IMG/VR virus record: IMGVR_UViG_3300021478_000058
Coordinates: 1 to 44,300 of that record
DNA length: 44,300 bases
Source of the DNA: a virus
Reading direction: 5' to 3' (one strand)
Position numbers and translations under genes: made by a program. The notes below the pieces were generated by a model that worked only from the letters and a program-made list of their open reading frames with translations, made no database searches and had not been told where the DNA came from. Every line of letters starts with the position of its first letter. Position 1 is the first letter of the stretch. Positions 20,746 through 30,844 of this stretch are shown here, piece by piece.

Positions 20746-21498
20746 CTACGTAACTTTTAGCGACCAGTCGCGATATTGAACGGCAATGGTTTCTTGAGCT
20801 TCTTGGCGATAAATTCCCAATTTGGGATAGTGCGCAACACCAGTGCCAAGCGGTCCTTTGTAGTCTACGATTTGGACCCCATCGCGCTTGGTTCTGAGGA
20901 ATCCGTTGTTCCTGTCCCATTTGATCTCACTCTGGATAGTATACCAACGCCCGCGTTCGATTGGATTGGTGTCTTTATAAACAAACTTCTGTTGATCGGT
21001 GCCGATATCGATCTCCATCTTGTCGTCTTTAAGCCCGATGGCGTAAGGCGGTGAATTGGAAACGTCCAATTCGTGCATCTGGGAATAACAGGACCACGGC
21101 GATGTAGTCTTCGGCCCCGGCTCCCACATAATGCGATGCTGTAGTAGAAGTGTCTGGTTAGGCTGTACCAACGCGCCTGCGGCTTTGGAGGATACTTCGC
21201 AGCGCTCCGAGGTAGTTGGATCGGACCACCACGATGAAGTGAAGCGATCGCCGCTACGTATCTCGAAGCGAATAGTGCGGTCATCAACCTGCTTCATATT
21301 CCAAGACTTACCGGGGGTCTCGATGAAATAAGAAATGCCCCCAATGCTTAGCGAACCGCCGTTGGCGGTATTGAAACCGGTGATTGGACCTTGTGGTATA
21401 ACTATCTCATCCGGAGGTGTTGGCTCCGGCGGAATTGGCGCGGATTCTTCGTAGGTGAATGATCCGGTAGCATTGGTGAAGTGAATTGTTGGTGACAT
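20746..21498 (-). CDS. Polysaccharide-lyase-like protein, copy 2
   Basis: A 250-residue paralogue of the protein at 19089-19823. Shared blocks are the N-terminal IHFTNATGSFTYE arm, FEIRSGDRFTS, DPTTSERCEV, PPYAIGLKDDKMEI, RGRWYTIQSEIKWD, and GVQIVDYKGPLG. The Pro-rich linker is longer. It is probably a second glycan depolymerase with a different specificity. The pair arose by duplication and now flanks the endolysin and a small gene. Confidence 0.75.
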   Translation of the reverse strand: MSPTIHFTNATGSFTYEESAPIPPEPTPPDEIVIPQGPITGFNTANGGSLSIGGISYFIETPGKSWNMKQVDDRTIRFEIRSGDRFTSSWWSDPTTSERCEVSSKAAGALVQPNQTLLLQHRIMWEPGPKTTSPWSCYSQMHELDVSNSPPYAIGLKDDKMEIDIGTDQQKFVYKDTNPIERGRWYTIQSEIKWDRNNGFLRTKRDGVQIVDYKGPLGTGVAHYPKLGIYRQEAQETIAVQYRDWSLKVT

Positions 21499-21510
21499 TG
21501 TGTTCTCCGG

Positions 21511-21984
21511 TTAGAATTCTCGGCGTAATCCAAGAGTGGCCTTCCAATCGTACGGGTTCTTATAGCCCCCTTCCATTTGTAAATTCCCAGCTGCAGTTGG
21601 CAAACTTAGCCCAATATTTGGACGCTGGGTCCAAGGATTTACATTGATATTTGGCATTGGTCCGCCGTAACCCTGTGGTTGCGGCGCTTGGAAATTGGCC
21701 GGAGGTGCCATCGGAGCCGGTGGTATCTCTGCTCCTTTTTGACCAATCGGTGCGGTGTAACTGCCGTAAAGATCGGAGGCGGCCAAATTATTGAATCTTT
21801 GCATGTCTATAATGTCATTAATACCAAGAGATTGCCCTAACGGCGTAACTGGCGGAGGGTCGGACATAGCCCTCCGCAACGCTTCCATCTTTGCTAATTC
21901 GGTGGGGCTTTGAGGCAAAAATTCTTGTTGGTTATTCAAATTAACCGTGGGCCAAGATTCGTATCGGCGATCTTCTGTAGGCAT
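21511..21984 (-). CDS. Pro/Asn-rich putative virion protein
   Basis: A 157-residue protein with long Pro-, Gln- and Asn-rich stretches and no recognised domain. Its ATG overlaps the TAA of the upstream internal virion protein (TAATG), and it ends just before the lyase-like gene. It may be a minor structural protein. Assigned by position only. Confidence 0.6.
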   Translation of the reverse strand: MPTEDRRYESWPTVNLNNQQEFLPQSPTELAKMEALRRAMSDPPPVTPLGQSLGINDIIDMQRFNNLAASDLYGSYTAPIGQKGAEIPPAPMAPPANFQAPQPQGYGGPMPNINVNPWTQRPNIGLSLPTAAGNLQMEGGYKNPYDWKATLGLRREF

Positions 21985-23171
21985 TATTCCTCGTAATCCT
22001 CTAGTCCAGTCATTCCGCCATACCCAAGTCCTTGGGCCAAAGACCTAATACTACCTGCTGACATTAGTCCCTTGAATGGCTTTTTCTTATACATCAACTG
22101 GCGAAGGCGATCCACCGCTTCCTGAGTGGCTTTGGCCGAGTCCGCTGTAAGGATTTTACCCGCGCCCATCGTTGCCCCGGTGGTTGCCAACCCTGGAATA
22201 ACACCTCCAGAAGCAGCGCCGGTTCCGGCTCCAAAAATACTTGCCACCAGCTTGTTTTTTAGCAAGTCGCCGCCGGTCTCACTTATTCTGGTACCCGGAT
22301 CGCCATATACGATGTCCTCCATCCTGCTCTTCTGGGTCGGAGTAAACCTATTACTAACCTTCCCGGTAACTGGATCAGTTACCTTGCTGGCCTTGCCAGT
22401 CAATAGCTTAGCGAACTCATCCCTTTGGGCCTGTTGTGTAGCCTCGACGCTACCCTTCTTGGCACCGGCAGCTTCAGCCCTAGCCGCTGCAACATTTACA
22501 TAATCCATTGGGGATGGCGTTTTGCCAGTAGGAAGTACGGTCATGCTGTTCGGCGGAGCCGCGTCGTTAATTCCTCGATATGATTTGATGCTAGCATTGA
22601 CAGCGGTACCAATGGCGTTAGCGATGGGTTGCGCAATGGCACCACCAACAGCGCCACTCAATACCCCCGCAGGGATGGAAGTGCTGGGTTTGCCCGTCAT
22701 TGGATCAATCGGGCTGGTCGCAGCATTGATGCCGCCGTAAACGCCGCCCTCGACCCCGGCTGTCCCGGCCCCTACCAGATTGCGGACCAGCGGACCCCCA
22801 CCGACAGCCGCGACGGCGCGCGGGGCGGCAGACGGCAGCATCATGGCACCACCAGCCCGAGCTAGCGTCGTCGCGCCCAGTCCCAAGCGATCCGCGCTCG
22901 CTTGAGTTTCCTCAGCTGATTTCGCGCCAGTAACCGCGTCAAAGCCCTTATCGAACAAGCCAGCCGTAAGGCCGTGGACTACCTGATTAATTGGATCGCC
23001 AACAAGCATTCGAGCTTTGGTAGTAATAGGTGCATCGAAGTATGCTTTTTTGGACGCATCGATTCTGTCTTGCGTTACCTGATCACTAACACCTTTTTGA
23101 GCCTCCTCCCACGAATCTGCTGTTGCGTTATATTGGCTGCCATCAGGCATTGTAAATTTCCAATCGCCCAT
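21984..23171 (-). CDS. Putative internal virion / DNA-ejection protein with Gly/Ala-rich segments
   Basis: A 395-residue protein. The ATG at 23171 overlaps the upstream TGA (TGATG). Several Gly/Ala-rich weakly hydrophobic stretches (around residues 100-190 and 305-345: GAGTAGVEGGVYGGINA, GAVGGAIAQPIANAIG, FGAGTGAASGGVIPG) resemble membrane-inserting parts of podovirus ejection proteins. Placed between two other large virion-type genes. No enzymatic motif seen. Confidence 0.65.
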   Translation of the reverse strand: MGDWKFTMPDGSQYNATADSWEEAQKGVSDQVTQDRIDASKKAYFDAPITTKARMLVGDPINQVVHGLTAGLFDKGFDAVTGAKSAEETQASADRLGLGATTLARAGGAMMLPSAAPRAVAAVGGGPLVRNLVGAGTAGVEGGVYGGINAATSPIDPMTGKPSTSIPAGVLSGAVGGAIAQPIANAIGTAVNASIKSYRGINDAAPPNSMTVLPTGKTPSPMDYVNVAAARAEAAGAKKGSVEATQQAQRDEFAKLLTGKASKVTDPVTGKVSNRFTPTQKSRMEDIVYGDPGTRISETGGDLLKNKLVASIFGAGTGAASGGVIPGLATTGATMGAGKILTADSAKATQEAVDRLRQLMYKKKPFKGLMSAGSIRSLAQGLGYGGMTGLEDYEE

Positions 23172-24817
23172 CACTTGATCCTTTCAACTTTAACTTTAGG
23201 ACCAGCGGCACCCAACTCTAGTATGCGCTTTTCAAGAGCATCTTGAAATTTGGTCGAATCCTTATTGAAATTACTATCAGCCAGCAATTCCATAGCTGCT
23301 TGAATTCGGACCAAACTCTTTCTAGCTATTTCTGGGCTGGTCGCAGTGCTCAATGGAGCAATGACGCTTTGCAGCATCTTATCTTCGAAGTCCGAAACGT
23401 TACCCAAAGCGCCGCCAGTGGGTGAAGCCGCCCGCATTCGGGCCAAGGTATCGATAGTGATATTGGAACCAATTGTCTTGACTGCCGCGTCGTATTTATC
23501 CGTCGGCATCCCACCGGGCGAAACAGCTCGCGCCGCATTCGCAAAATGACCAACGACGCCGGGAGAATCTACGTGCTTCAACGCTTCCTTGACAGCCTCG
23601 GCCACGTTGCTGGCACCGAATACTTGCTGTACTTTAGCTTTGGCTTCTTTTTCGTCCGCTGCCGTTGTCTTCTTCGCCGCAGCCGCCGCTTCGTCCGCAG
23701 CGCCGCCGCCTGGGATTTTATACAAGGTGGGCCGACGAGTAACCGGGTCAATAACGGGCTTACCATCCGCGCCGCGCTCGTAGTCGTAACCTGCCTCTGG
23801 TTTGGGTAGAACTGTCCCATCCGCTCCAACGTTGATATTGGTAGCGGGCTGTTGTTTCAGCTTAATCAAAGCCTCCGCAGTAAGTGGTGCTTCGCCGCGC
23901 GTCGCACGGTCAGCATTGATAGCCGCCAGTTCGTTCTGTTGCGGCAGTATCTTGTCGCCGATCTTCTCGGCCGGAGCCACTTCGGTCGGAGGCAAATTGG
24001 GATGGCTCTTATCAATGACCATTTGACTGCCATCCGGTCGCGTAATAACCATCTGATCAGGCTTCTGACCAATACCGGCTTTGATTAGTTCGCCAGTTCT
24101 ATCGTTACGCAATTCCGGCCCATTCGGCCCATCGTGCCAACTGGTACCATCAGGCTTTTCGCCGCCGAGCCGGGTAATTTCCTTACCGGTCCTCGGATTG
24201 AACATTATATGTTCCCCGGTGTCGGCATCGACCGCCGTGCCAAGGTTCTCGGTGGCGTAATGCTTCAATACATCACCCAACTGGCCAGTCGATTTCAACG
24301 ACTGAATTTGAGCGGGCGACATATTATACTGCTTCATTAGCGAAGGGAGCGCATTCTGGAGGATCAAATCTTGCCTCTGCGCATCAGCCTGTTTCTGGAA
24401 ATTGATGAGGTCACTGGCGGACAACGACATTCCGGTATGTCCGGCCCCTGCTCCTTGAATTAGAGCGGAACGATTAGTAGGACTATTAGACAGACCAGCA
24501 GCAATAAGATTAAGACCGGAATCCAACTGAGCAGCATTCTGATTCTTCTTCATCAATTCAATATACATATTCGCCAAGTCAGGCGGAGACTGAGTAACCT
24601 TTGGCGCGGCGCTTGCCGGTTGCGGATTGGTTACAGGCGTAACTGCCCCGGTGGGAACAGTTGTCTGCGGAATAGGAGTTGGCGGCGGAGCCTGTTGCGG
24701 GGGTGGAGGCGCTTGTACCGGAGCCACAGGAGGAGCATTCGGGTCCGCACCAGCCAACACTGCCTGATTTGGGTCAAGTCCCCGCTGGATAGCGGCGATA
24801 ACGCTGGCGATATCCAT
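23171..24817 (-). CDS. Large putative internal virion protein
   Basis: A 548-residue protein with a Pro/Gln-rich N-terminal arm (residues ~28-75), a central section rich in short Gly/Asp repeats (ITRPDGSQMVIDKSHPN and similar), an Ala/Lys-rich helix near residue 375, and a helical C-terminus. Such architecture is common in ejected proteins of podoviruses. TAATG overlap with the upstream gene. No catalytic motif recognised. Confidence 0.6.
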   Translation of the reverse strand: MDIASVIAAIQRGLDPNQAVLAGADPNAPPVAPVQAPPPPQQAPPPTPIPQTTVPTGAVTPVTNPQPASAAPKVTQSPPDLANMYIELMKKNQNAAQLDSGLNLIAAGLSNSPTNRSALIQGAGAGHTGMSLSASDLINFQKQADAQRQDLILQNALPSLMKQYNMSPAQIQSLKSTGQLGDVLKHYATENLGTAVDADTGEHIMFNPRTGKEITRLGGEKPDGTSWHDGPNGPELRNDRTGELIKAGIGQKPDQMVITRPDGSQMVIDKSHPNLPPTEVAPAEKIGDKILPQQNELAAINADRATRGEAPLTAEALIKLKQQPATNINVGADGTVLPKPEAGYDYERGADGKPVIDPVTRRPTLYKIPGGGAADEAAAAAKKTTAADEKEAKAKVQQVFGASNVAEAVKEALKHVDSPGVVGHFANAARAVSPGGMPTDKYDAAVKTIGSNITIDTLARMRAASPTGGALGNVSDFEDKMLQSVIAPLSTATSPEIARKSLVRIQAAMELLADSNFNKDSTKFQDALEKRILELGAAGPKVKVERIK

Positions 24818-25836
24818 TAGGATTGTCCTGTTAGAGTAAGGCCGCGATTACGATTCAATAATTGCGCCATCAACTGGAAAGCCATTTGATTGGGTTGATT
24901 AGCTTGCGGCGTCATTCCTGATATAGTGGCAGCATCTGCTGGCGCTGCAGCTTTGGGGTGCAATCCTTTGGCGACGTCATCCAAACCGCCCATCGCTTGA
25001 TTATATGGGGAATCCTTGCTGGTATCCGGATTTGTAAGGTTCTCCAAAAAACTCTTGGGAGCAGCCGCTGCAACTGCGGTTGCAGGGTCAGGAACAGGCC
25101 CTGGAACTATTGGAGCCGCGCCTTGTGGTGTAACCATATTGGTACCCCCTGCGGTACCAACACTGCCAGCATAACCGGCAACCGGGGTTGAAGTAAGAGT
25201 AAGGCCAGTTCCTATGCCCGGATTGGCGTACGGGACTCCTGTCGTAGTTGGCTGCCCAACCGCAAGTCCCGCCGCGTTGACATCCGGGAATGGGCTGGGA
25301 GTCTTCATGTTCAACGCATAGCTGGGTAACATAGTTGAGTCTCCTTTATCGTCGTTAGCTACGCGCATCAAATCTTCGCGCCAAGCTCTTGCGCCTGCAT
25401 GACTTCCCGGACCCCCGCCCCAATCATTAAATCGTTCCCTATTGATATTTACGCCAGTGCCGCCTTGTTCATAATTAGGGTCGCCCGAACTTCCTTGATC
25501 GGTGTGGCCTTTGACAAAATTGCTGGAATAGGCTTGGTTGATTTGAGCATATCGTTGCGCCAATCTATCCGGGTTTTTTGCAAGTTCCTGCATGCGAGCT
25601 TCAACCATACCCGGATTTCTAGCGGGACCATAAAAACTCTTCGGACCTCCAGCAATGCCTTGGGCAACGGAACGATCCGAATAAATCGACCGGTTAAACA
25701 AGCTTTCTGCAACTGCTGTCCCAGCGCCGGGATTTTCCAGATCAACTATAGCCGCAAGACGTAGCTTTAATGCAGGATTATTTTCTATCTCCTGTATCAA
25801 CGGTGTACGCAACTTTCGGAGGTTTTCGGAACTCAC
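24817..25836 (-). CDS. Putative virion-associated peptidoglycan hydrolase
   Basis: A 339-residue protein. The N-terminal ~150 residues (AIVDLENPGAGTAVAESLFN, then SFYGPARNPGMVEARM, then RYAQINQAYSS) resemble a transglycosylase or cell-wall-hydrolase fold that local-digests peptidoglycan during DNA entry. The conserved Glu of AVAESLFNR would be the catalytic candidate. The C-terminal half is Pro/Ala/Thr-rich and low in complexity. It overlaps the gene upstream by ATGA. Confidence 0.55.
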   Translation of the reverse strand: MSSENLRKLRTPLIQEIENNPALKLRLAAIVDLENPGAGTAVAESLFNRSIYSDRSVAQGIAGGPKSFYGPARNPGMVEARMQELAKNPDRLAQRYAQINQAYSSNFVKGHTDQGSSGDPNYEQGGTGVNINRERFNDWGGGPGSHAGARAWREDLMRVANDDKGDSTMLPSYALNMKTPSPFPDVNAAGLAVGQPTTTGVPYANPGIGTGLTLTSTPVAGYAGSVGTAGGTNMVTPQGAAPIVPGPVPDPATAVAAAAPKSFLENLTNPDTSKDSPYNQAMGGLDDVAKGLHPKAAAPADAATISGMTPQANQPNQMAFQLMAQLLNRNRGLTLTGQS

Positions 25837-26891
25837 GACAGCGCCTCCATCAAATTGTTGATATCGATGGTCTTGTACCTACCGACCTTCTTAATGGCGG
25901 ACGGATACTTTTTCTCGATATCTTGAGCCATCGGTCCGACCACCTTCGGATAGCTCTTGGGGTCACCCTTATATCGATAAGAGTACAGCGGAATCTCATC
26001 GTCTGTCAATTTCGTAATGTCTGTCTTGGCGTTTCGATCAGACATAGCAAACAACGCTGGAGCCGCTTTCAGAATACCAAGACCTGTCGTAGCCCAATCG
26101 ATGGGGGTATCGGTCTCGGAAGTCTTGTTGCCTGTAACAGTCTGGCCATAAGGCGACATACCCAAAGCAGCCAGTTTCATGTTTAGTTGCTGCGTCGGAT
26201 AGTCCCAAGCCTGCTGGAACTTCTGCATATTGGCGTTGATAATAGCTTGTTGCTGCGCCTGATCTTGCTGGCCCGCAGTCAACAAATTAGTAATATCTCC
26301 TTGTTGCCCCATTATCTTCTGCTGAGCAGTTGACAATAATCCAGTCGCCGCCGCTCGCTGGTTAGCCTGTTGATCCTCTGCGGTTTTAGTTGCAGTATCG
26401 AATCCCTGTTGTAGCAACTGAGCGTTTAAATCGCCGATATTCTTGACGCCCTGTGCTTGCGCAACGCCCTGCTGAACGCCAAACCGCGAACCACCGAATG
26501 CACCAGCTTTTGAAGCAAGGCCCGCATTGTTTGCTAACTGTTGCTGCAACGCCGTGGTGGCGTTAGTTGTGCTCCTGTTAATCACGTCGCTAATATACGG
26601 GTTCATATATTGATCGACGTTCAGCGGACCACCGGATTGTGTATTCAACGCCGCAGCTTGGTTCACCAACGGATCGGTTGACCCAACATCACTCTTAATT
26701 AGACCGTATCCTTGCGTCGTCATACTCGAAGGATCAGCTACCATTTGGCCGCCGTATTGCTGCAACGGTCTACCAGCGACATCTACTGCTTGCTGATAAT
26801 TGGCCTGCGACGCTGCATCAACCCAAGCAGGAAGCTGAGTTTGTTGTTGCTGATTTGAAGTGGTGGTTGAGGTTGTTCCACCCATGATCAT
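25833..26891 (-). CDS. Gln-rich virion protein with S74-type chaperone domain
   Basis: A 352-residue protein. It begins with Gln/Thr-rich coiled segments (SNQQQQTQLPAW and many QAQ repeats) and ends with SDRNAKTDI, YSYRYKGDP and GPMAQDIEKKYPSAI, the pattern of the intramolecular chaperone (peptidase S74) that trimerises and is clipped off phage fibres. The ATG at 26891 overlaps the upstream stop. An ATG at 26885 is an alternative. Likely part of the tail or ejection machinery. Confidence 0.7.
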   Translation of the reverse strand: MIMGGTTSTTTSNQQQQTQLPAWVDAASQANYQQAVDVAGRPLQQYGGQMVADPSSMTTQGYGLIKSDVGSTDPLVNQAAALNTQSGGPLNVDQYMNPYISDVINRSTTNATTALQQQLANNAGLASKAGAFGGSRFGVQQGVAQAQGVKNIGDLNAQLLQQGFDTATKTAEDQQANQRAAATGLLSTAQQKIMGQQGDITNLLTAGQQDQAQQQAIINANMQKFQQAWDYPTQQLNMKLAALGMSPYGQTVTGNKTSETDTPIDWATTGLGILKAAPALFAMSDRNAKTDITKLTDDEIPLYSYRYKGDPKSYPKVVGPMAQDIEKKYPSAIKKVGRYKTIDINNLMEALS

Positions 26892-27247
26892 ATATCCTTC
26901 GAATACATAACGCCCAACTTTTTCCAGCCGTGAGTTCGATGTTCCCACCACCCATCGCGACCTATCGCCGTGATGTGATCAGCGCCAATATCCTTAGCCC
27001 AATTGGTAATTTTTGTTTCTAGTTCCAACGATTCGTCTAAATTGCCGACGACCACCAATATGTTAACCGACTTACGCCTGGGCCATTGATGCACTTGAGT
27101 TACGGCCCACGTATCGCCTACAACAAAACCTTGCATAGTTCCCTTACGCAATCCATCTGCAATATCGTTCAAATCAAACGTATCGTTGGCCATTTTCAAG
27201 GCCCGCTGCATTTTCTTCAACATGAACTTATCGGTAATAACGATCAT
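26888..27247 (-). CDS. GNAT-fold-like small virion protein
   Basis: A 119-residue protein. The block order GDTWAVTQVHQWPRRKSVNIL, VVVGNLDESLELE, then WAKDIGADHITAIGRDGWWE resembles acetyltransferase-like proteins found next to internal virion genes of T7/P22-like phages. No acetyl-CoA site can be confirmed. ATGA overlaps with both neighbours indicate coupling. Confidence 0.65.
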   Translation of the reverse strand: MIVITDKFMLKKMQRALKMANDTFDLNDIADGLRKGTMQGFVVGDTWAVTQVHQWPRRKSVNILVVVGNLDESLELETKITNWAKDIGADHITAIGRDGWWEHRTHGWKKLGVMYSKDI

Positions 27248-27444
27248 CCTTGCACCTTGGTCGCTGTCAATACTCCTGTGTCGCTGACCTTCACTTCAAA
27301 TACTTTCTTGCTTGGCGACAATAATAACACCGAATTGTTGGCCGTTTGAGAGCTTAACACCGCAGTTGGGTCTAACAGCTGAGGCATCAATTGAACAAGA
27401 AACTTAGTTACATCCGGGTCTTTAAAGTTCGGAACTTTCATCAT
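27244..27444 (-). CDS. Small hypothetical protein of the tail region
   Basis: A 66-residue protein with ATGA overlaps at both ends. It has an N-terminal helix (VTKFLVQLMPQLLDP) and a beta-rich C-terminal half. No family recognised. Confidence 0.7.
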   Translation of the reverse strand: MMKVPNFKDPDVTKFLVQLMPQLLDPTAVLSSQTANNSVLLLSPSKKVFEVKVSDTGVLTATKVQG

Positions 27445-28976
27445 GGCAGTTTCTTCCCTCGCGGCTTAAAGTCAAAAATGATAGGGCCAATCGTGCTCCA
27501 ATCATTATTCTTGACCATATCGATGCGAAGTCTAAGATCACGTGCTGTTTTTCGTATGTCGACCCAACCAAAGCCGTTCACCGTACGTTGTGCTGAATAT
27601 GATTGGGAAGCGTAATTCGTACGGTCAATATTCTTCGCCACCGAGAAAGCCAAAGCAGTCTTATCACCCATAATGTCTGGAAGTATCTTATTTAGCGTAA
27701 CCATCTGCTCGCCGTCAGTTATGTTCAACGTTTGAGATTCTAAATACGGCATATGCAGCGCATTTGGGTAGATTAAACCGGATTCGTGTTTCCAAACCAC
27801 CCATCCATCACACATAAGCGGATTGCGATCGTTGCCGTATGTAAATCCGCAAGTCCTGCTGAGGTATCCCGGCATCCATATATTTGACCGGAAATCGAAC
27901 GCAACATAGCGCGAAGTAGTCAAACCTAAATTAACATCAACCCAGAACCACCATATTTCGCCGCGATTTTGTAGACTAACTACAGATGCTTCACGAATGG
28001 TCCTGCCAAAATCCATATTCCTTACAATTGAATCCCAAATCGGACAGGCAACGATATCAGCAGTTGTTCCATTCCACAGCCAGAACCCTTCGACCGAAGC
28101 CCATACGATGCCAGACGGTATTGAAGATACGGATGAAGCGCTGATGGGAATCGGTATTTTTCCAACCGGTGCAATGCTATAAATATACGGCAGACCGATG
28201 TACTGCAATACATGGGTCATTGCTGGGGTAAAAGCTAAGATACCCCCAGCCGACAGTTTGGCCGCCACGATTGGCGCAAGTGGATCAACAGTGTAAGTAC
28301 CAGCCGTATTGGTAACGCTAGCGAAGTTCCAATCTGTTATATCTTCTTGACTACACCACCCGATATCACCGAACGCGCCGCCCATGCCGAACAGCATAAC
28401 ATGCCGCTCGGGAGTAACCACAAATTGTCGATTAGAATTAGGAGCACCGACAACAGCCGTTAGTTTAACAGTTGGAGTGGATGGAAGCCACTGGTATAGT
28501 TTGCCTTCGTAGCTCCACATTACCAACAAATTCTCGCCCCAATTATCCACGGACCAAGCGAGGGAGAATTTCTGAATGGTGGACGGAATCGGAGGAACAG
28601 CATCTACACCGTAGTTACCAAAACTATAATTTTGCTCGCCATAACCAGCGGTATCGCCGCCCGGTGCTGGTATTCCCGTGACAGGTGTAATGTCGGTTAG
28701 AACGCCCCCTGACTCCACGTAACAATGCTGCTCGCATAAATAAGCGGTCCAAAGGATGCCGTTTAAGGATTCCCACCTATGCATTGCGCGACAGCGAGAC
28801 GCAAACACAAATCCACCGGAAAGGACAGGCGTAAGAGGTACTTGTTCCCAACCGCCAACTGGCTTTAACGTAACGCCATCATCCCAACGCACAAGATTGG
28901 CGTCGCGCCAATTTCGAATTTGCGCGGCTCTTGATAGGAGGGTTGTTACCCCGGCTGGGAAATTTATGGATGCCAT
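27441..28976 (-). CDS. Tail hub / DNA-stabilisation protein, beta-propeller type
   Basis: A 511-residue beta-rich protein with Trp- and Gly-containing repeats typical of P22 gp10-like tail proteins: ASRCRAMHRWESLNGILW, KFSLAWSVDNWGENLLVMW, WCSQEDITDWNFASV, WASVEGFWLWNGTTADIV, FDFRSNIWMP. In P22 such a protein closes the portal channel and carries the tail fibres. Its position downstream of the fibre genes fits. Specific residues cannot be assigned. Confidence 0.7.
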   Translation of the reverse strand: MASINFPAGVTTLLSRAAQIRNWRDANLVRWDDGVTLKPVGGWEQVPLTPVLSGGFVFASRCRAMHRWESLNGILWTAYLCEQHCYVESGGVLTDITPVTGIPAPGGDTAGYGEQNYSFGNYGVDAVPPIPSTIQKFSLAWSVDNWGENLLVMWSYEGKLYQWLPSTPTVKLTAVVGAPNSNRQFVVTPERHVMLFGMGGAFGDIGWCSQEDITDWNFASVTNTAGTYTVDPLAPIVAAKLSAGGILAFTPAMTHVLQYIGLPYIYSIAPVGKIPIPISASSVSSIPSGIVWASVEGFWLWNGTTADIVACPIWDSIVRNMDFGRTIREASVVSLQNRGEIWWFWVDVNLGLTTSRYVAFDFRSNIWMPGYLSRTCGFTYGNDRNPLMCDGWVVWKHESGLIYPNALHMPYLESQTLNITDGEQMVTLNKILPDIMGDKTALAFSVAKNIDRTNYASQSYSAQRTVNGFGWVDIRKTARDLRLRIDMVKNNDWSTIGPIIFDFKPRGKKLP

Positions 28977-28977
28977 G

Positions 28978-29949
28978 TTATCCTAGTTTTATCTGAGCGT
29001 TGAGAACGATAGTTGGTTGTAGATTAGTATGGGCTCCACCACCCGTGTTATTCGACGTCACACTTAACGATCCAGTAGCCGAACCTAGCGAAGTTTCTTT
29101 TCTGACGGAAGCCCCCGCGCTCAAGGAAATCGATAGACCACCGCTGCCCGCTTGTACTGATTGACCGGTGCTGTCTCCAGGGTTGGCCGCAATCCAATCA
29201 TTACTGGTGACGCTAACCGACAAACTCCCACTGGTTGTCCCCGTGATCGCCGGTATTTGACTAGCAGCTAGTGCAACTGAATCTACACCGCCAACAGCGC
29301 CCACGGCTGATCCAATAGAATTGTTCAATCTAGTCCCACCGGAATGGGCAATTGCGCGGCCCATCGCATCGGGCAAATTGAACGTAGTTGATCCATCGCC
29401 GCCGCCAAATGTGGTTCCATACCGCGCAAACACTACAGGATTGCCTGTGCGCGATATTGCTTGACCGTTTAGAAGCGCCCAACCAACATCAGCCGTTGGA
29501 GCACCGGTATACGTAATTGCCCCTGGAGGAACACCTATGTATTGAACAGACCCATCTGGTCGTTGAATTACAGGGTTGCCATCCGTATTTATGTAAATAT
29601 TCGCAGAGCCCGCCGCTGGAACGGTTGGAGGAGCTTGATATGTATAATTAAGAAAACCTGAAATCTTGTTGATAATAGCATTTAAAATTGTGACTACGCC
29701 GGTTTGACGATTTACACTGATTGGATTATCGATCGGTAAAGTATCGTTTCCATATCGTGTTAAAAGATAAGGACCAGTTGTACTGACTGGATTATCATCC
29801 CCCATTGTTTGCGTCCACTGAATAGTCTGACGCACCATTTTTTGATCAATTATATCCAAATCGGCATTGATCTTAGTGCCCCAAGTATTATTGGAAGCAC
29901 CAATCTCTGGCTTAGTCATGCCCAGCTTGGCAGTTACTGTATCAGCCAT
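28978..29949 (-). CDS. Tail fibre with tail-collar domain
   Basis: A 323-residue fibre protein. The ATG at 29949 has GAGG upstream. An ATG at 29964 is less good. The N-terminal module [25 protein letters not shown] is shared with the fibre at 31531-32871. The C-terminal half is a tail-collar domain ([20 protein letters not shown], then [19 protein letters not shown], ending [15 protein letters not shown]). It probably binds the host surface. Confidence 0.8.
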   Translation of the reverse strand: MADTVTAKLGMTKPEIGASNNTWGTKINADLDIIDQKMVRQTIQWTQTMGDDNPVSTTGPYLLTRYGNDTLPIDNPISVNRQTGVVTILNAIINKISGFLNYTYQAPPTVPAAGSANIYINTDGNPVIQRPDGSVQYIGVPPGAITYTGAPTADVGWALLNGQAISRTGNPVVFARYGTTFGGGDGSTTFNLPDAMGRAIAHSGGTRLNNSIGSAVGAVGGVDSVALAASQIPAITGTTSGSLSVSVTSNDWIAANPGDSTGQSVQAGSGGLSISLSAGASVRKETSLGSATGSLSVTSNNTGGGAHTNLQPTIVLNAQIKLG

Positions 29950-29967
29950 AACTAAACCTCTCATTAA

Positions 29968-30843
29968 TCATCGACGAGCATAGCCCTTCATAATCGTTCT
30001 GTTACCATCGGCGCTTGACGACCAAGCTGCGGTGCCTGCATCGCACTTACCTATCAAAGTCGCAAAGTTGTAACCCTCTGCCAAGCCCGCTTTAGCTGAA
30101 CTACAACCAGCACCAAACGCCGTACCAGCAATCGCACCAACGATGGTAACGAGAATACCATTTTTCTCGGGCACAGCGCTATTGAAGCCAATAGCAGAGA
30201 AACTATTAGAATTTGTCACAGTGTTAGATAAGCCCGCAATATATTGCGTAACGTCCCACGTTTCACCAGACCAAATCAGGGCTTCAATCCGGATTTCCGC
30301 ATTAACCTCAACAAATGCGGCAGCGGCTGTAGTCCTAGTAGTCGCGAATTGGTTGAAACTGTAGATTCCCGGATCGTTAAACCACGAACGAACATAACGT
30401 TGCGCAGGCGTATCTTGCCACGCCGGTCCCGTAATTATTTGTGCCATTCCTATTAGCGAGCGAGTATCATCGCCCGACTTAATTTCGAAACCGATATTAC
30501 CTGCTGTCGCTGAAGTGGCGTGCGTTGTAGTTGAGGCTTCCAGCGAAGTAATAACACCCGCAGTCGCAACGGCATAAATGTAATAATTCGTACCAACTGT
30601 CAATCCAGTTGGCGCTAAAGCTACGCCTGCGGCCGGAATAGTACAAGTAACGCCGTTCACCGTCAGCCTATTGCCGTTGAACGGCATCAGCGCCAGATTA
30701 GCACCAGTCTTAACCAACCTACACTGTCCATGTGCAACAGAAGGTGCAGCTGTTGTACCTTGCACTTGCCATGCTTGCCCATCCCAGACATAGCCACCAA
30801 ATACTTGGCCGACCGTTGGAGTGTTAGGAAAGTCAAACGCCAT
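29968..30843 (-). CDS. Tail fibre with FDFPN N-terminal module
   Basis: A 291-residue protein. It opens with MAFDFPNTPTVGQVF and YVWDGQAWQV, nearly the same as the next fibre at 30845-31531. The rest is Ala/Thr/Gly-rich and beta-like, as in trimeric fibres. It is likely a separate or alternating receptor-binding fibre on the same tail. Confidence 0.7.
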   Translation of the reverse strand: MAFDFPNTPTVGQVFGGYVWDGQAWQVQGTTAAPSVAHGQCRLVKTGANLALMPFNGNRLTVNGVTCTIPAAGVALAPTGLTVGTNYYIYAVATAGVITSLEASTTTHATSATAGNIGFEIKSGDDTRSLIGMAQIITGPAWQDTPAQRYVRSWFNDPGIYSFNQFATTRTTAAAAFVEVNAEIRIEALIWSGETWDVTQYIAGLSNTVTNSNSFSAIGFNSAVPEKNGILVTIVGAIAGTAFGAGCSSAKAGLAEGYNFATLIGKCDAGTAAWSSSADGNRTIMKGYARR

Positions 30844-30844
30844 T

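Noticed and set aside
27244-27270. Leftward promoter from TTGACA near 27265
   Set aside because: No acceptable -10 at 16-18 bases. It lies within coupled genes.
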